DNA of 47,085 nucleotides, taken from NCBI RefSeq assembly GCF_016908775.1, contig NZ_JAFBEP010000023.1, positions 1 to 47,085 of the forward strand, written 5' to 3'. Position 1 is the stretch's first letter, and every line of letters begins with the position of its first letter. Below are positions 7,218 through 16,650 of this stretch, one piece after another. Both the position numbers and the translations under genes were made by a program. The stretch comes from Defluviitalea raffinosedens. GTDB lineage: Bacteria > Bacillota > Clostridia > Lachnospirales > Defluviitaleaceae. The notes below the pieces were generated by a model, which was not told where the DNA came from, did no database searches, and saw only the letters and a program-made list of their open reading frames with translations.

Positions 7218-8751
7218 ATATGTTTCTTTTCAATATCTTCAGATCTTCTTTTGTAATACTTTGAAGTAAAAATAGGAAGATAATGTAGGAAGCAGCAAGG
7301 GCGATAAGGGTAAAAGTCATGGACCAGCGTAAAGAGAACTGAGTTAATAGATAATGGTTCATGATATATTTTGCAGTTAAAGCAGATGAAGTTGCGGCTA
7401 AACCTGGTCTGATCACCCATTTGCTCAGTTCTAAAGTTAATGAAGTAAATTTAAGAACTTTTCTTAAATGTAACAGAGTGATGGTAATGGAACTTACTAT
7501 GACTGCCCATAGAAAACCTTTAAATCCAAACATGGGTACAAAAAAGTAGATAAAGAGTATAGAAATGATCGATCCAATAACATTGTGTTTAAAGGTAGCA
7601 ACCTGTTGCCCCAATCCATTTAATATTCCGGCTAAAGTAGTCTGAAGGTAAAAGAAGGGGCATATCCATGCCATTGAATAAAGCATATCGCCTACGTCTT
7701 CTTGGTTATAAACGGTTAACCCCAATTCTTTGGAAAACACTGCAAAAAGGCAAGTGGCCCCAATCCCTATTAAAGATGTAAAATGGATTGATTTAGAGAC
7801 TGTCCGATGAATTTGTCTGGTATTGTTTACAGCCTTGGCTTCAGAAACGGCAGGCACCAGTGCTACGGATAAAGAGCCTGTTACCATAGAAGGAAAGAAG
7901 ATCAAAGGCATGGCCATTCCGCTGAATTGACCATATATGCTTATTGCTTCGGTGTTGGACATACCAAAGGCTTGAAGCTGTATAGGAATCATAATATTTT
8001 CTATCGAACTTAAAAGAGATGTGATAAATCTGTTGCCTGTCAAAGGAATCGCCATAGCCAGTAATGCACTATATGCTTGAAACAAATTTAACGTTGGCTT
8101 TTTGATTATTTTTTTTCTTTGCTTATTTCTTTTATAGGATATGCATACATATAGGAAGGATATGAATTCTCCTGCACATATTCCGATGACGGAAAGTGCA
8201 CATGCATAAGACAATCCTTTTGGAATAAAGAAAGAAGCTAAAAAATATATAATAAGCATTCTTGAAATTTGTTCCAGAACTTGAGAAACAGCTGGTTTTG
8301 TCATTTCCTGCATACCATAAAAATATCCTTTTATAGATGATGCAGCCGCCATAAAAGGAACACATACAGCCAGAATTTTTAGTGATAAGATCGTCCTAGG
8401 TTCTTTAAGGATTGATGAAGCAATCCATGGAGCAAAATAATAAATGAATGCGGAAATAATAAATCCTATTCCTACGGATAATAATACAGATATTTTTACT
8501 ATACGATGCATGTTACCATATTCTCTTTTGGCATTTTCTTGAGCAACCAGTTTAGATACGCTTAAAGATATTCCTGAAGCTGAAATAGTCCAGGCGAGCA
8601 TATAAATAGGAAAGATCAGCTGATAGAGTCCCATGCCTTCTGCTCCGATGAGATTGGACATGTAAATTCTATAAATGAATCCAAGAATTCTTGTGATAAA
8701 ACTGGCAGCAGTTAGGATGAGCGCTCCTGTTACCAAATTCTTTTTTGCCAT
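7216..8751 (-). CDS. spoVB: stage V sporulation protein B-like lipid flippase (MOP superfamily)
   Basis: The 511-residue integral membrane protein has about 14 hydrophobic segments and begins MAKKNLVTGALILTAASF followed by TRILGFIYRIYMSN and GAEGMGLYQL, the hallmark of the SpoVB/polysaccharide-exporter branch of the MOP superfamily. In Bacillus, SpoVB is needed for spore cortex formation and belongs to the family that flips lipid-linked peptidoglycan precursors. I chose the ATG at 8751 because the family begins there and an AGGTG lies just upstream; the frame is open 21 residues further but those residues are not family-like. It is transcribed alone, convergent with copZ. A sigma-E-like promoter precedes it, which fits a mother-cell role. 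Other MOP exporters (MurJ, Wzx) are possible, so the spoVB name rests on the N-terminal likeness. Confidence 0.83.
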   Translation of the reverse strand: MAKKNLVTGALILTAASFITRILGFIYRIYMSNLIGAEGMGLYQLIFPIYMLAWTISASGISLSVSKLVAQENAKREYGNMHRIVKISVLLSVGIGFIISAFIYYFAPWIASSILKEPRTILSLKILAVCVPFMAAASSIKGYFYGMQEMTKPAVSQVLEQISRMLIIYFLASFFIPKGLSYACALSVIGICAGEFISFLYVCISYKRNKQRKKIIKKPTLNLFQAYSALLAMAIPLTGNRFITSLLSSIENIMIPIQLQAFGMSNTEAISIYGQFSGMAMPLIFFPSMVTGSLSVALVPAVSEAKAVNNTRQIHRTVSKSIHFTSLIGIGATCLFAVFSKELGLTVYNQEDVGDMLYSMAWICPFFYLQTTLAGILNGLGQQVATFKHNVIGSIISILFIYFFVPMFGFKGFLWAVIVSSITITLLHLRKVLKFTSLTLELSKWVIRPGLAATSSALTAKYIMNHYLLTQFSLRWSMTFTLIALAASYIIFLFLLQSITKEDLKILKRNI

Positions 8752-8803
8752 GCAGCACCTGCTTTCAATTCGGACGGTACTACAATTTATTCTAAAAGAA
8801 CTT

Positions 8804-8832
8804 GTACTATGCAATATTAATGACGAATATTT
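8804..8832 (-). promoter_or_regulatory. possible sigma-E promoter of spoVB
   Basis: On the minus strand AAATATT (8832-8826), 14 bp and CATAGTAC (8811-8804) approximate the sporulation sigma-E pattern (ATATT, 14-15 bp, CATAnnnT). The last position is C instead of T. It lies about 50 bases before the spoVB start. In Bacillus spoVB is a sigma-E gene. Confidence 0.4.
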
Positions 8833-8922
8833 TGCATTTCATTTTATAAGATGTTATGGATGTTTGGTTTTAGAGAGAAGTTCATTTTTCATACACAGAA
8901 CTTCAACAAAGAAGCATTAAGG

Positions 8923-8951
8923 TTGAGAAATATATACTTTTTCTGTATAAT
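8923..8951 (+). promoter_or_regulatory. promoter of the alarmone synthetase gene
   Basis: TTGAGA (8923-8928), 17 bp and TATAAT (8946-8951) form a strong sigma-A promoter about 67 bases before the start codon. Confidence 0.7.
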
Positions 8952-9017
8952 TATAATTATAAAATGAAATTTCACAAAGGATACATTCCTTAGAAAAATA
9001 AGGAAAGAGGGGCTTCG

Positions 9018-9824
9018 ATGGAACTTAATGAATGGAAAAGAATGTTAATTCCATATGAACAAGCAGTTGAAGAACTTAAAATAAAATTTAAAGGAATAAG
9101 AAATGAGTACAGGAAATTAGGTGAATATTCACCTATTGAATTTGTAACGGGCAGAGTAAAAAAAATATCAAGCATTTTAGAAAAAGCAAAGAAAAAGCAA
9201 ATACCTCTTACTGAGATAGAAGAAAAGATAGAAGATATTGCAGGTATCAGAATTATGTGTCAATTTGTCAAAGACATTAATAAAGTTGTTGAATTGATTC
9301 GTGCACGTGACGGTAAAGATTTGAAAATTGTTGAAGAAAGAGATTATATCAAAAATATTAAACCCAGTGGATACAGAAGTTATCATATTATTGTTTTGTA
9401 TCCTGTCCAGACGGCAGAAGGGCAAAAGGAAATCCTAACTGAAATTCAAATACGTACATTGGCAATGAATTTTTGGGCGACGATTGAACATTCTTTGCGC
9501 TATAAATATAATAAAAATATGCCTGACTATATTCAGCAGCGGCTTATTAAGGCAGCAGAAGCTGCTTTTATCCTAGATCAGGAAATGGCGGAAATCAGGG
9601 AAGAAATCTTGAAAGCAGAAGAGCAATTCAGAGCAAAATCCAATATTGTTTCAGATATATTTTGCAATATACACAATCTGTGCAGTGGCGGCATTGAAGA
9701 AGCAGGGGAACTGTACCAAAAATTTTGGGAATTATGGGAAGAAGGAGATATTGAGAAACTTCAAGATTTCAACAAAAAGGTAGATACTTTGGCAGAAATT
9801 TATGGTGCACAAAAGTTAATGTGA
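9018..9824 (+). CDS. small alarmone synthetase (GTP pyrophosphokinase, RelA/SpoT domain)
   Basis: The enzyme transfers pyrophosphate from ATP to GTP or GDP, making (p)ppGpp. The 268-residue protein holds only the synthetase domain: IEDIAGIRI at 71-79, KPSGYRSYH at 115-123 and EIQIRTLAMNFWATIEH at 142-158, the region with the catalytic glutamate. There is no HD hydrolase domain and no TGS/ACT regulatory part, so it is a synthetase-only SAS, somewhat longer than RelQ (about 210). The C-terminal 100 residues are helical and acidic. It has its own promoter and a downstream hairpin and is monocistronic. Assignment to RelQ or RelP cannot be made from sight. Such enzymes usually raise alarmone levels under cell-wall stress; that role is inferred here. 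Confidence 0.9.
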   Translation: MELNEWKRMLIPYEQAVEELKIKFKGIRNEYRKLGEYSPIEFVTGRVKKISSILEKAKKKQIPLTEIEEKIEDIAGIRIMCQFVKDINKVVELIRARDGKDLKIVEERDYIKNIKPSGYRSYHIIVLYPVQTAEGQKEILTEIQIRTLAMNFWATIEHSLRYKYNKNMPDYIQQRLIKAAEAAFILDQEMAEIREEILKAEEQFRAKSNIVSDIFCNIHNLCSGGIEEAGELYQKFWELWEEGDIEKLQDFNKKVDTLAEIYGAQKLM

Positions 9825-9838
9825 TCAATCATGTTATA

Positions 9839-9860
9839 TGGCACACCGAAAGGTGTGCCA
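9839..9860. terminator. hairpin between two convergent genes, probable bidirectional terminator
   Basis: A perfect 9-bp stem TGGCACACC/GGTGTGCCA with a GAAA tetraloop lies between the alarmone synthetase and the convergent methyltransferase. The flanking T-tracts are weak. Confidence 0.6.
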
Positions 9861-9862
9861 AT

Positions 9863-10996
9863 TTAATGTGACGGCTTTGATCCAAAGTATTGATAAAAAT
9901 CTACTTTAATTCTGCCGTTGTAGAGTTTTCGCTTTTTATCTGCTTTTTTACCATACAGCTTTTCAAAATTTTCAACGGAAGTAAGAATGTACACAGACCA
10001 AGTATCTTGATTCTTGAAGATATTTCCCAGAGTGCGATAGAGTTTGGCAACTTCTTGTTCTTCTCCGATTCTTTCCCCATAGGGAGGATTACTAATTAAA
10101 ATTCCATAGGGTTCTTCGATTTTAATTTTTTTTGCATCTTTTACTTCAAAGTAGATACAGTCGTCAACTCCTGCTTCAATAGCATTTTCCTTTGCAATCT
10201 CAATAGCGTTGGGGTCAACATCGGAAGCAAATATTTTAATTTGACTATTTTGGTCAATAGCTTGAAATGCTTTTGCCTTTTCTTTTTTCCAAATTTCTTT
10301 GTTAATCTGAGGCCAAGCTTCGCAGGCAAAGGATCTGCCTAATCCTGGAGCAATATTTCTTCCTATCATAGCGGCTTCTATGGGAATGGTCCCTGAACCG
10401 CAGAAAAAATCATACAGTCTTCTGTTTTTATTCCAATAGCTTATCTGGACTAAGGCAGCAGCAAGGGTTTCTTTTAATGGGGCTTCTACAGATTTTGTCC
10501 GATAACCTCTCTTATGAAGGCCGGCTCCACTTGTATCAATTGTTAAAGTAACAAGATCTTTTAAAATAGATACTTGGATTTTATATTCCGGACCAGTTTC
10601 ATGAAACCATTCCACATGATATTTCTGCTTTAATTTCTCGACTACTGCTTTCTTTACGATGGCCTGACAATCAGGAACACTATAGAGTTTTGATTTAACA
10701 GACTTTCCTACGACAGTAAATTTTGCATCTTCTATGATCCATTGCTCCCAGGGAAGAGTCTTGGTCTTTTCAAATAACTCATCAAAAGTATATGCTTCAA
10801 ATTCTCCTATTTGTAAAAGAACACGGTCCGCTGTACGAAGCCATAGATTCGTTCTGACTATGGCTTCTTCATTGCCTGTAAATGTAACTTTGCCGTCTGA
10901 AACCTGGACGTCGGTATATCCTAAATGAATTAACTCATTTTTAACAATGGATTCCAGTCCAAAGGTAGAGGTTGCAATTAGTTTTATATCTGCCAT
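9863..10996 (-). CDS. THUMP-domain class I RNA methyltransferase (RlmL/YpsC type)
   Basis: The 377-residue protein has an N-terminal ferredoxin-like/THUMP region (about 1-155), which binds RNA, and a C-terminal Rossmann methyltransferase domain. Seen there: the SAM-binding loop DFFCGSGT (196-203), the acidic loop ASDVDPNAIEIA near 257-268 and the catalytic motif NPPYGER (303-309), which marks N2-guanine or other exocyclic-amine methylation. The family includes E. coli RlmL, which modifies G2445 of 23S rRNA, and Bacillus YpsC. The exact target base is inferred. The start has AGGAGA 7 bases upstream. It is a single gene, convergent with the alarmone synthetase and divergent from iscR. Confidence 0.88.
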   Translation of the reverse strand: MADIKLIATSTFGLESIVKNELIHLGYTDVQVSDGKVTFTGNEEAIVRTNLWLRTADRVLLQIGEFEAYTFDELFEKTKTLPWEQWIIEDAKFTVVGKSVKSKLYSVPDCQAIVKKAVVEKLKQKYHVEWFHETGPEYKIQVSILKDLVTLTIDTSGAGLHKRGYRTKSVEAPLKETLAAALVQISYWNKNRRLYDFFCGSGTIPIEAAMIGRNIAPGLGRSFACEAWPQINKEIWKKEKAKAFQAIDQNSQIKIFASDVDPNAIEIAKENAIEAGVDDCIYFEVKDAKKIKIEEPYGILISNPPYGERIGEEQEVAKLYRTLGNIFKNQDTWSVYILTSVENFEKLYGKKADKKRKLYNGRIKVDFYQYFGSKPSH

Positions 10997-11310
10997 AATT
11001 ATTCTCCTTATTAAAGTATTCCTTTCTTCATTATGTACATTTTATGGACAAATCATCATAATCATCATCATATCATAAAGAAAACGTTTTGAAAAAGAAA
11101 AATTGATTGACGAATGCACTCAATAATAGTATTCTTATAAAATTGGTTAAGATTTATTTTTTAAAATTCAATAATTCTGCACAAAATGAATGTGGATGAT
11201 ATAATGGGAATAGCGGTTAATGAAAATCTATTGACAGTAAAAAAATAAAGTGTTATGCTTATACTAAAAAGCCGACTACATAGGTAGGAATTGAATCTTG
11301 AGGTGAGAGT
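10997..11310. other. divergent methyltransferase/iscR intergenic region
   Basis: These 314 bases contain a second, weaker promoter-like pair (TTGACG at 11107-11112, 17 bp, TATTCT at 11130-11135) besides the iscR promoter listed separately. I see no gene or RNA element. Confidence 0.45.
11231..11259 (+). promoter_or_regulatory. iscR operon promoter
   Basis: TTGACA (11231-11236), 17 bp and TATGCT (11254-11259). The predicted start is near 11266. Just downstream, CTAC-ATAG-GTAG (11275-11286) is a small inverted repeat that could be part of a regulator site. Confidence 0.65.
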
Positions 11311-11760
11311 ATGAAATTATCTACTAAGGGAAGATATGGATTAAAGGCAATGGTTGACTTGGCAGTCCATAGCCAGGATAAGCATATTGCGTTAAGGCAT
11401 ATAGCTGAGAGGCAAGACATATCTGAGCACTATCTGGAGCAATTAATTGCAGTTCTAAGAAAAGCTGGATTGGTAAAGAGCATTCGAGGTGCTCAAGGAG
11501 GTTATTCCCTAGCTCTTTCTCCAGAAGAAATCACAGTAGGAGATATCCTAAGGGCCCTAGAAGGGTCTCTGGCGCCAGTGGATTGTGTGAGTGAAAATCC
11601 AGTGTTTGAATGTACTGGATTTAATTGTTGTGTTACAAGAACCGTATGGAAAAAAATAGGCGATAAAATTAATGAAGTCGTTGACTCCATTACCCTTCAG
11701 GATTTAATAGAAGAGTATGAAAAATTAAATCATGACAAAGAGTATATGTATTATATCTAA
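11311..11760 (+). CDS. iscR: Rrf2-family regulator, IscR-like
   Basis: This 149-residue winged-helix protein is the first gene of the Fe-S operon and probably represses it according to Fe-S status. The helix-turn-helix lies at about 25-55 (IAERQDISEHYLEQLIAVLR), followed by the family wing GAQGGYSLA. Cysteines at 92, 101, 106 and 107 lie in the loop where IscR holds a [2Fe-2S] cluster (C92, C98, C104 in E. coli); spacing is similar but not equal. Rrf2 proteins without such cysteines (CymR) sense cysteine synthesis instead, so the cysteines favour an Fe-S sensor. A GAGGTGA ribosome site precedes the ATG. iscS follows 33 bases later. Confidence 0.85.
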   Translation: MKLSTKGRYGLKAMVDLAVHSQDKHIALRHIAERQDISEHYLEQLIAVLRKAGLVKSIRGAQGGYSLALSPEEITVGDILRALEGSLAPVDCVSENPVFECTGFNCCVTRTVWKKIGDKINEVVDSITLQDLIEEYEKLNHDKEYMYYI

Positions 11761-11793
11761 CTTTGACAAAGTTTAAACGAGGAGTGATCAAAC

Positions 11794-12975
11794 ATGCAGA
11801 AGATTTATTTTGACCATGCTGCTACAACTGCTATGCATCCACAAGTTGTAGAAGCAATGTTGCCATACTTTACAGAGAATTTTGGCAACCCATCCAGTAT
11901 CTATGAAATTGCAAGAAAGAATAAACAAGCTTTAGATGAATCAAGAGATAAAATTGCCAAATTATTAGGTGCAGATCCTAAAGAAATCTATTTTACCAGT
12001 GGCGGAACAGAATCTGATAACTGGGCTATTAAAGGAATTGCTGAAGCTTATAAAAATAAAGGAAACCATATTATTACTTCTGCAATTGAACATCATGCAG
12101 TACTTCATACTTGCGAATATTTAGAAAGCCAAGGCTATGAAGTGACTTATCTTCCTGTAAATGAATATGGACAAGTTGATCCCCAGGATGTTTTAAAGGC
12201 TATCAAGGATACAACCATTCTCATTACTATTATGTATGCCAATAATGAAATTGGCACAATTCAGCCTATCGAAGAAATAGGGAAAATAGCAAGAGAAAAA
12301 GGCATAGTATTTCATACGGATGCTGTTCAGGCTGTGGGACATATACCCATTGATGTGAAAAAAGCAAATGTTGATTTACTTTCTCTTTCAGGACACAAAT
12401 TTCATGGTCCTAAAGGCGTAGGTGTATTATACATAAGAAAAGGAGTAAAAATTAAACCTCTGCTTCATGGGGGTGCACAAGAAAGGGGCCGCAGAGGCGG
12501 AACCGAAAACGTGGCAGGTATCGTAGGTTTAGCTAAAGCTCTGGAACTGGCACTCGAGAATATGGAAGAAAATAATAAAAAGATGACTGAACTCAGAGAT
12601 TATATTATAAAAGAAGTTACCAGCAGAATAGACCATGTAAAATTAAATGGTCATCCTACTGACAGATTGCCTAATAATATTAATTTTACTTTTGATTTTA
12701 TTGAAGGAGAGTCACTCCTGCTATTATTAGACATGAAAGGGATCTATGCATCCAGCGGTTCTGCATGTACATCGGGTTCATTAGATCCATCCCATGTATT
12801 GCTGGCAATTGGTCTTCCTCATGAAAAAGCTCACGGTTCCCTGAGAATTACCCTAGGAGATGAAAATACCAAAGAAGAAGCAGATTATTTCTTGGAGGTA
12901 TTGCCATCTATCGTTCAAAGATTAAGAGATATGTCTCCTTTATATGAAGCTTATAAAAAAGAACAAAATCTATAA
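11794..12975 (+). CDS. iscS: cysteine desulfurase IscS/NifS
   Basis: This PLP enzyme takes sulfur from cysteine as a persulfide and passes it to IscU for Fe-S clusters and to MnmA for tRNA thiolation. The 393-residue protein shows the PLP-phosphate segment TSGGTESDN (68-76), the PLP lysine K202 in [10 protein letters not shown] and the active-site cysteine C325 in [10 protein letters not shown], on the long mobile loop typical of group I enzymes. The length matches IscS. The ribosome site GAGGAG lies before the ATG. It stands between iscR and iscU in one operon and serves both downstream partners. Confidence 0.95.
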   Translation: MQKIYFDHAATTAMHPQVVEAMLPYFTENFGNPSSIYEIARKNKQALDESRDKIAKLLGADPKEIYFTSGGTESDNWAIKGIAEAYKNKGNHIITSAIEHHAVLHTCEYLESQGYEVTYLPVNEYGQVDPQDVLKAIKDTTILITIMYANNEIGTIQPIEEIGKIAREKGIVFHTDAVQAVGHIPIDVKKANVDLLSLSGHKFHGPKGVGVLYIRKGVKIKPLLHGGAQERGRRGGTENVAGIVGLAKALELALENMEENNKKMTELRDYIIKEVTSRIDHVKLNGHPTDRLPNNINFTFDFIEGESLLLLLDMKGIYASSGSACTSGSLDPSHVLLAIGLPHEKAHGSLRITLGDENTKEEADYFLEVLPSIVQRLRDMSPLYEAYKKEQNL

Positions 12976-12996
12976 CAAAAAAAGAGGTGCTTAAAA

Positions 12997-13437
12997 ATGA
13001 TGTACAGTGAGAAAGTAATGGATCATTTTATGAATCCTAGAAATGTTGGAGAAATTGAAAATCCTTCCGGAGTAGGAACGGTTGGAAACGCTAAATGTGG
13101 AGATATAATGAAAATATATCTTGATATTGAAGATAATATTATTAAGGATGTAAAGTTTAAGACTTTTGGATGTGGAGCAGCTGTTGCAACAAGCAGTATG
13201 GCAACAGAATTAGTAAAAGGTAAAACCATACAGGAAGCAATGAAAGTAACCAACAAAGCAGTTATGGAAGCTTTGGATGGATTGCCGCCTGTAAAAGTTC
13301 ATTGTTCTGTATTGGCAGAACAGGCTCTTCAGGCTGCTTTATGGGATTATGCACAAAAAAATGGAATAGAGATTGAAGGATTGACACCGCCTAAAGAGGA
13401 TGATGATCACCATGATATTCCAGAGGATAATGAGTAA
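12997..13437 (+). CDS. iscU: Fe-S cluster assembly scaffold IscU/NifU N-terminal type
   Basis: The 146-residue scaffold builds a transient Fe-S cluster with sulfur from IscS. The three conserved cysteines are present: C34 in NAKCGD, C59 in TFGCGA and C103 in VHCSVLAE. The start of the protein (YSEKVMDHFMNPRNVGE) is the classic family N-terminus. The C-terminal 15 residues are an unusual Asp/His/Glu-rich tail (EDDDHHD) that could bind metal; it lies beyond the conserved fold. There are two adjacent ATGs (12997 and 13000); either may be used behind AGAGGTG. It lies 21 bases after iscS and 18 before mnmA. Confidence 0.94.
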   Translation: MMYSEKVMDHFMNPRNVGEIENPSGVGTVGNAKCGDIMKIYLDIEDNIIKDVKFKTFGCGAAVATSSMATELVKGKTIQEAMKVTNKAVMEALDGLPPVKVHCSVLAEQALQAALWDYAQKNGIEIEGLTPPKEDDDHHDIPEDNE

Positions 13438-13455
13438 ATTATTTGAGGTGAAGTA

Positions 13456-14550
13456 ATGACTAAAAAAAAGGTTGTTATTGGAATGTCTGGTGGAGTGGAC
13501 AGTTCAGTAGCTGCATATCTTTTGAAAGAGCAAGGATATGATGTCATTGGAATGACCATGCAAATTTGGCAAGATGAATCAAGAGATGAGATAGAGGACC
13601 ACGGTGGCTGCTGTGGTCTCTCTGCTGTTGATGATGCAAGAAGAGTATGCCAAAAAATTGGAATTCCCCATTATGTAATGAATTTTAAAAATGATTTTAA
13701 GAATAAAGTCATTGATTATTTTGTAGAGGAATATACGAAAGGCAGAACACCTAATCCTTGTATTGCATGCAACAGATATGTCAAATGGGAATCCATGCTT
13801 CATAAAGCTCTTCAATTAGGGGCGGATTATATTGCCACCGGGCACTATGCGAAAGTTGTATATTTATCAGATATCGGAAGATATGCTCTTAAAATATCTT
13901 CTGCAGTTGGGAAAGATCAGACTTATGCATTATATAACCTTACTCAGGATCAACTTAGGCATACATTAATGCCTTTGGGAGATTATGATAAGGATACTAC
14001 CCGTAAAATTGCAAAGGAAATTGGATTACCTGTTGCGACAAAACCAGACAGCCAAGAGATCTGTTTTATTCCTGACAATAATTACGGTAACTATATCGAG
14101 CAAAATTATGATTTTTCAATTCCTAAAGGGAATTTTGTAGATACAAAAGGTAATGTATTAGGAAAGCATAAAGGAATCATTCATTATACAGTCGGACAAA
14201 GAAAGGGATTAGGAATATCCTTTGGCAAACCGATGTATGTCGTAGAAATCAGGCCTCAAACCAATGAAGTGGTATTGGGAGAAAATGATGAGATTTTTCA
14301 AAAGGTTTTATATGCAGACAATCTTAATTTTATGCCTTTTGAAACTTTGGAAGGGCCTATGAGAGTTCATGCGAAAATTCGATACAGTCATAAGTTGGCT
14401 CCCTGTGTTATAACGATGCATGATGATCATACAGTAAAATGTGAGTTTGATGAACCTCAGAGAGCTATTACCCCTGGGCAGGCAGTTGTGTTTTATGATC
14501 ATGATATGGTTGTAGGGGGAGGCACCATTTTATTTGGGGAAAATAAGTGA
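13456..14550 (+). CDS. mnmA: tRNA-specific 2-thiouridylase
   Basis: MnmA adds the 2-thio group to the wobble uridine of tRNAs for Lys, Glu and Gln, all three of which are encoded at the start of this window. The 364-residue enzyme has the PP-loop GMSGGVDSS (9-17), the catalytic cysteines C102 (NPCIACN) and C203 (EICFIP), and the ATGHYAK motif (127-133). The extra GGCCG motif after residue 49 is common in Gram-positive MnmA. Cotranscription behind iscS supplies the sulfur donor. A GAGGTGA ribosome site precedes the ATG and a terminator follows. Confidence 0.95.
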   Translation: MTKKKVVIGMSGGVDSSVAAYLLKEQGYDVIGMTMQIWQDESRDEIEDHGGCCGLSAVDDARRVCQKIGIPHYVMNFKNDFKNKVIDYFVEEYTKGRTPNPCIACNRYVKWESMLHKALQLGADYIATGHYAKVVYLSDIGRYALKISSAVGKDQTYALYNLTQDQLRHTLMPLGDYDKDTTRKIAKEIGLPVATKPDSQEICFIPDNNYGNYIEQNYDFSIPKGNFVDTKGNVLGKHKGIIHYTVGQRKGLGISFGKPMYVVEIRPQTNEVVLGENDEIFQKVLYADNLNFMPFETLEGPMRVHAKIRYSHKLAPCVITMHDDHTVKCEFDEPQRAITPGQAVVFYDHDMVVGGGTILFGENK

Positions 14551-14565
14551 ATATAAAGTTAATTA

Positions 14566-14596
14566 ATAAAACCCTTGGGTATCCCAGGGGTTTTAT
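14566..14596 (+). terminator. terminator of the isc-mnmA operon
   Basis: AAAACCCTTGGG and CCCAGGGGTTTT form a 12-bp stem with one G-U and loop TAT, followed by TTTTATT. Confidence 0.85.
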
Positions 14597-14741
14597 TATG
14601 CAAATGATTCTGTTTTTGCAAGTTTTTGAAATTATTGTTTTTACAAAAGGCAATTTTAATAAATTAAATTATAAAAAATATGATTAATTACTAAAAAAAT
14701 TGGAGATAAATCATAAAGAAATTACAAAAAACAATATAGGG

Positions 14742-14771
14742 TTGATTTTATTTTTTTCTACATGTTAGAAT
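14742..14771 (+). promoter_or_regulatory. possible promoter of the Na/Pi cotransporter gene
   Basis: TTGATT (14742-14747), 18 bp and TAGAAT (14766-14771), about 40 bases before the start codon. Confidence 0.45.
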
Positions 14772-14812
14772 GTTTATGTTTGCATACAACATAAAAAAGC
14801 AGGGGGTTAGAT

Positions 14813-16456
14813 ATGGAAGATTACACCAAGATTATTTTTGCTCTAATTGGAGGTTTAGGATTATTTATTTATGGGATGCAGATTATGGCAGAAGGCCTTC
14901 AAAAATCTGCAGGAAATAAGATGAAAAAATTGTTAGAGATCCTGACAAATAATCGTTTCATGGGTGTGTTGGTTGGTGCCGGTGTTACGGCTATTATTCA
15001 AAGCAGTTCTGCCACTACAGTTATGGTAGTTGGTTTTGTGAATGCCGGATTAATGAATTTAACTCAGGCTGCAGGCGTCATAATGGGAGCAAATATTGGG
15101 ACCACAGTTACTGGTTGGATTGTATCCAGTGCAGAGTGGGCAAAGTTGTTAAATCCTTCTGAATTGGCTCCATTAGCGATAGCAATTGGAGTTGTCATGA
15201 TGTTATTTGCGAAGAAAAAAGCTATAAAGCAAATTGGTGAAATTATTGCAGGGTTTGGTATTCTCTTTGTTGGATTAGATATGATGGGAGATGCGGTTAA
15301 GCCACTTAGAAATTCTCCGGTCTTTGCAGAAGTATTTTTAACTTTAGGACACAATCCTCTTTTAGGAGTTTTCGCAGGATTTGCAGTTACAGCGATCATT
15401 CAAAGCAGTTCGGCTTCCGTAGGGATTCTTCAGACTTTGGCGGCGGCTTCTTTGGTGCCCTGGAGTGCTGCTGTATACATCATTATGGGACAAAATATCG
15501 GTACTTGTGTTACAGCAATGCTTTCAAGTATTGGTGCGACAAAGAATGCAAAGAGGGCAGCCTACATCCATTTATTATTTAACATAATAGGAACAATTAT
15601 ATTCTCAATACTTGCTGTTGTATATTTTTATTTTATTAATCCACATTTTGGTTTGGAATTAATTGGTATGACTGAAATAAGTATTGTTCACACGATCTTT
15701 AATATAGCCAATACAATCATTTTATTTCCTTTTGCTGGAATGCTTGTTTATTTATCAGGAATATTTGTTAGAGGAAAAGATGAAGAAGATGAAAGTGGTC
15801 TTCGTCATTTAGACGAAAGAATTCTTGAAACACCTACTTTTGCAGTTGAAAATGCTATTAAAGAAGTGGTAAGAATGGGGCACATGGCTGCAGAAAATAC
15901 AAAATTGGCTATAGAAGCCTTGCTAGAGAAGGACGAGAAAAAAGTAGAGAAAGTATTTAAAAGAGAAAAAAATATTAATGTTCTTAACAGAACCATTACA
16001 CCATACCTTGTTAAGATTTCAAATTCCCCGATTAATGAACAGCAAAGTTCTCTTGTTACAGGCCTGTTTCATACTGTTGGAGACATAGAAAGAGTAGGGG
16101 ATCATGCAGAAAATATTGCAGAATTGGCTCAGTTTGCAATTGAGGAAAAAGTACAGTTATCGGATTCAGCAATACTGGAATTAAGGACGATGGCTGAAAA
16201 ATGCATTGAATGTTTTGAAGATGCAATCCGGGCACGGGAAGAAAATGATCCAATATTGGCTAAGTCAGTAGAGCCTAATGAAGATATGGTTGATAAAATG
16301 GAAAAGGAACTTCGTAAAAGACATATAGAACGACTTGCTAAAAATGAATGCAGTGCTACATCAGGAGTAGTCTTCCTTGATGTAATAAGCAATTTAGAAA
16401 GAATCTCGGACCATGCGTCAAATATTGCTCTTTCAGTTCTTGACGGCCATAAATAA
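14813..16456 (+). CDS. Na/Pi cotransporter family protein with C-terminal PhoU-like domain
   Basis: The 547-residue membrane protein has an N-terminal half with about 8-9 hydrophobic segments and the two inverted-repeat motifs of type II Na/phosphate cotransporters: QSSSATT (63-69) and QSSSAS (197-202), each followed by a GANIGT or GQNIGT turn. From about residue 340 the protein is soluble, helical and PhoU-like, with two repeats containing IERVGDHAENI and LERISDHASNI, probable metal-binding E/D-xx-D sites. The family imports phosphate with sodium; the PhoU part probably gates or senses. Bacterial members differ in direction and substrate, so transport of phosphate is inferred. It is monocistronic, with ribosome site AGGGGG and a strong terminator. 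Confidence 0.87.
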   Translation: MEDYTKIIFALIGGLGLFIYGMQIMAEGLQKSAGNKMKKLLEILTNNRFMGVLVGAGVTAIIQSSSATTVMVVGFVNAGLMNLTQAAGVIMGANIGTTVTGWIVSSAEWAKLLNPSELAPLAIAIGVVMMLFAKKKAIKQIGEIIAGFGILFVGLDMMGDAVKPLRNSPVFAEVFLTLGHNPLLGVFAGFAVTAIIQSSSASVGILQTLAAASLVPWSAAVYIIMGQNIGTCVTAMLSSIGATKNAKRAAYIHLLFNIIGTIIFSILAVVYFYFINPHFGLELIGMTEISIVHTIFNIANTIILFPFAGMLVYLSGIFVRGKDEEDESGLRHLDERILETPTFAVENAIKEVVRMGHMAAENTKLAIEALLEKDEKKVEKVFKREKNINVLNRTITPYLVKISNSPINEQQSSLVTGLFHTVGDIERVGDHAENIAELAQFAIEEKVQLSDSAILELRTMAEKCIECFEDAIRAREENDPILAKSVEPNEDMVDKMEKELRKRHIERLAKNECSATSGVVFLDVISNLERISDHASNIALSVLDGHK

Positions 16457-16505
16457 TAAGACTTTAGTAAGGTAAGTTTGTACCATATTTTTTGAAATTT
16501 TTCTT

Positions 16506-16560
16506 GATATTTTGTATCATATTCGTTACAATATAAACGAAGATACAAAATATCTTTTTT
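16506..16560 (+). terminator. terminator of the Na/Pi cotransporter gene
   Basis: A 13-bp perfect stem GATATTTTGTATC/GATACAAAATATC (16506-16518, 16542-16554), extended inside by TTCG/CGAA, runs into seven T. Confidence 0.85.
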
Positions 16561-16606
16561 TATTTAGAAGGTTTATTTTGCATATAAGGAATTAAATTTT
16601 ACCGAT

Positions 16607-16636
16607 TTGCAAATTCTTAAGGTTTTTGCATATTTT
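16607..16636 (+). promoter_or_regulatory. possible cggR operon promoter
   Basis: TTGCAA (16607-16612), 18 bp and TATTTT (16631-16636) is the best sigma-A match before the operator. It is weak at -10, and the start site is uncertain. Confidence 0.35.
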
Positions 16637-16650
16637 CTTTTAGCTTATGT

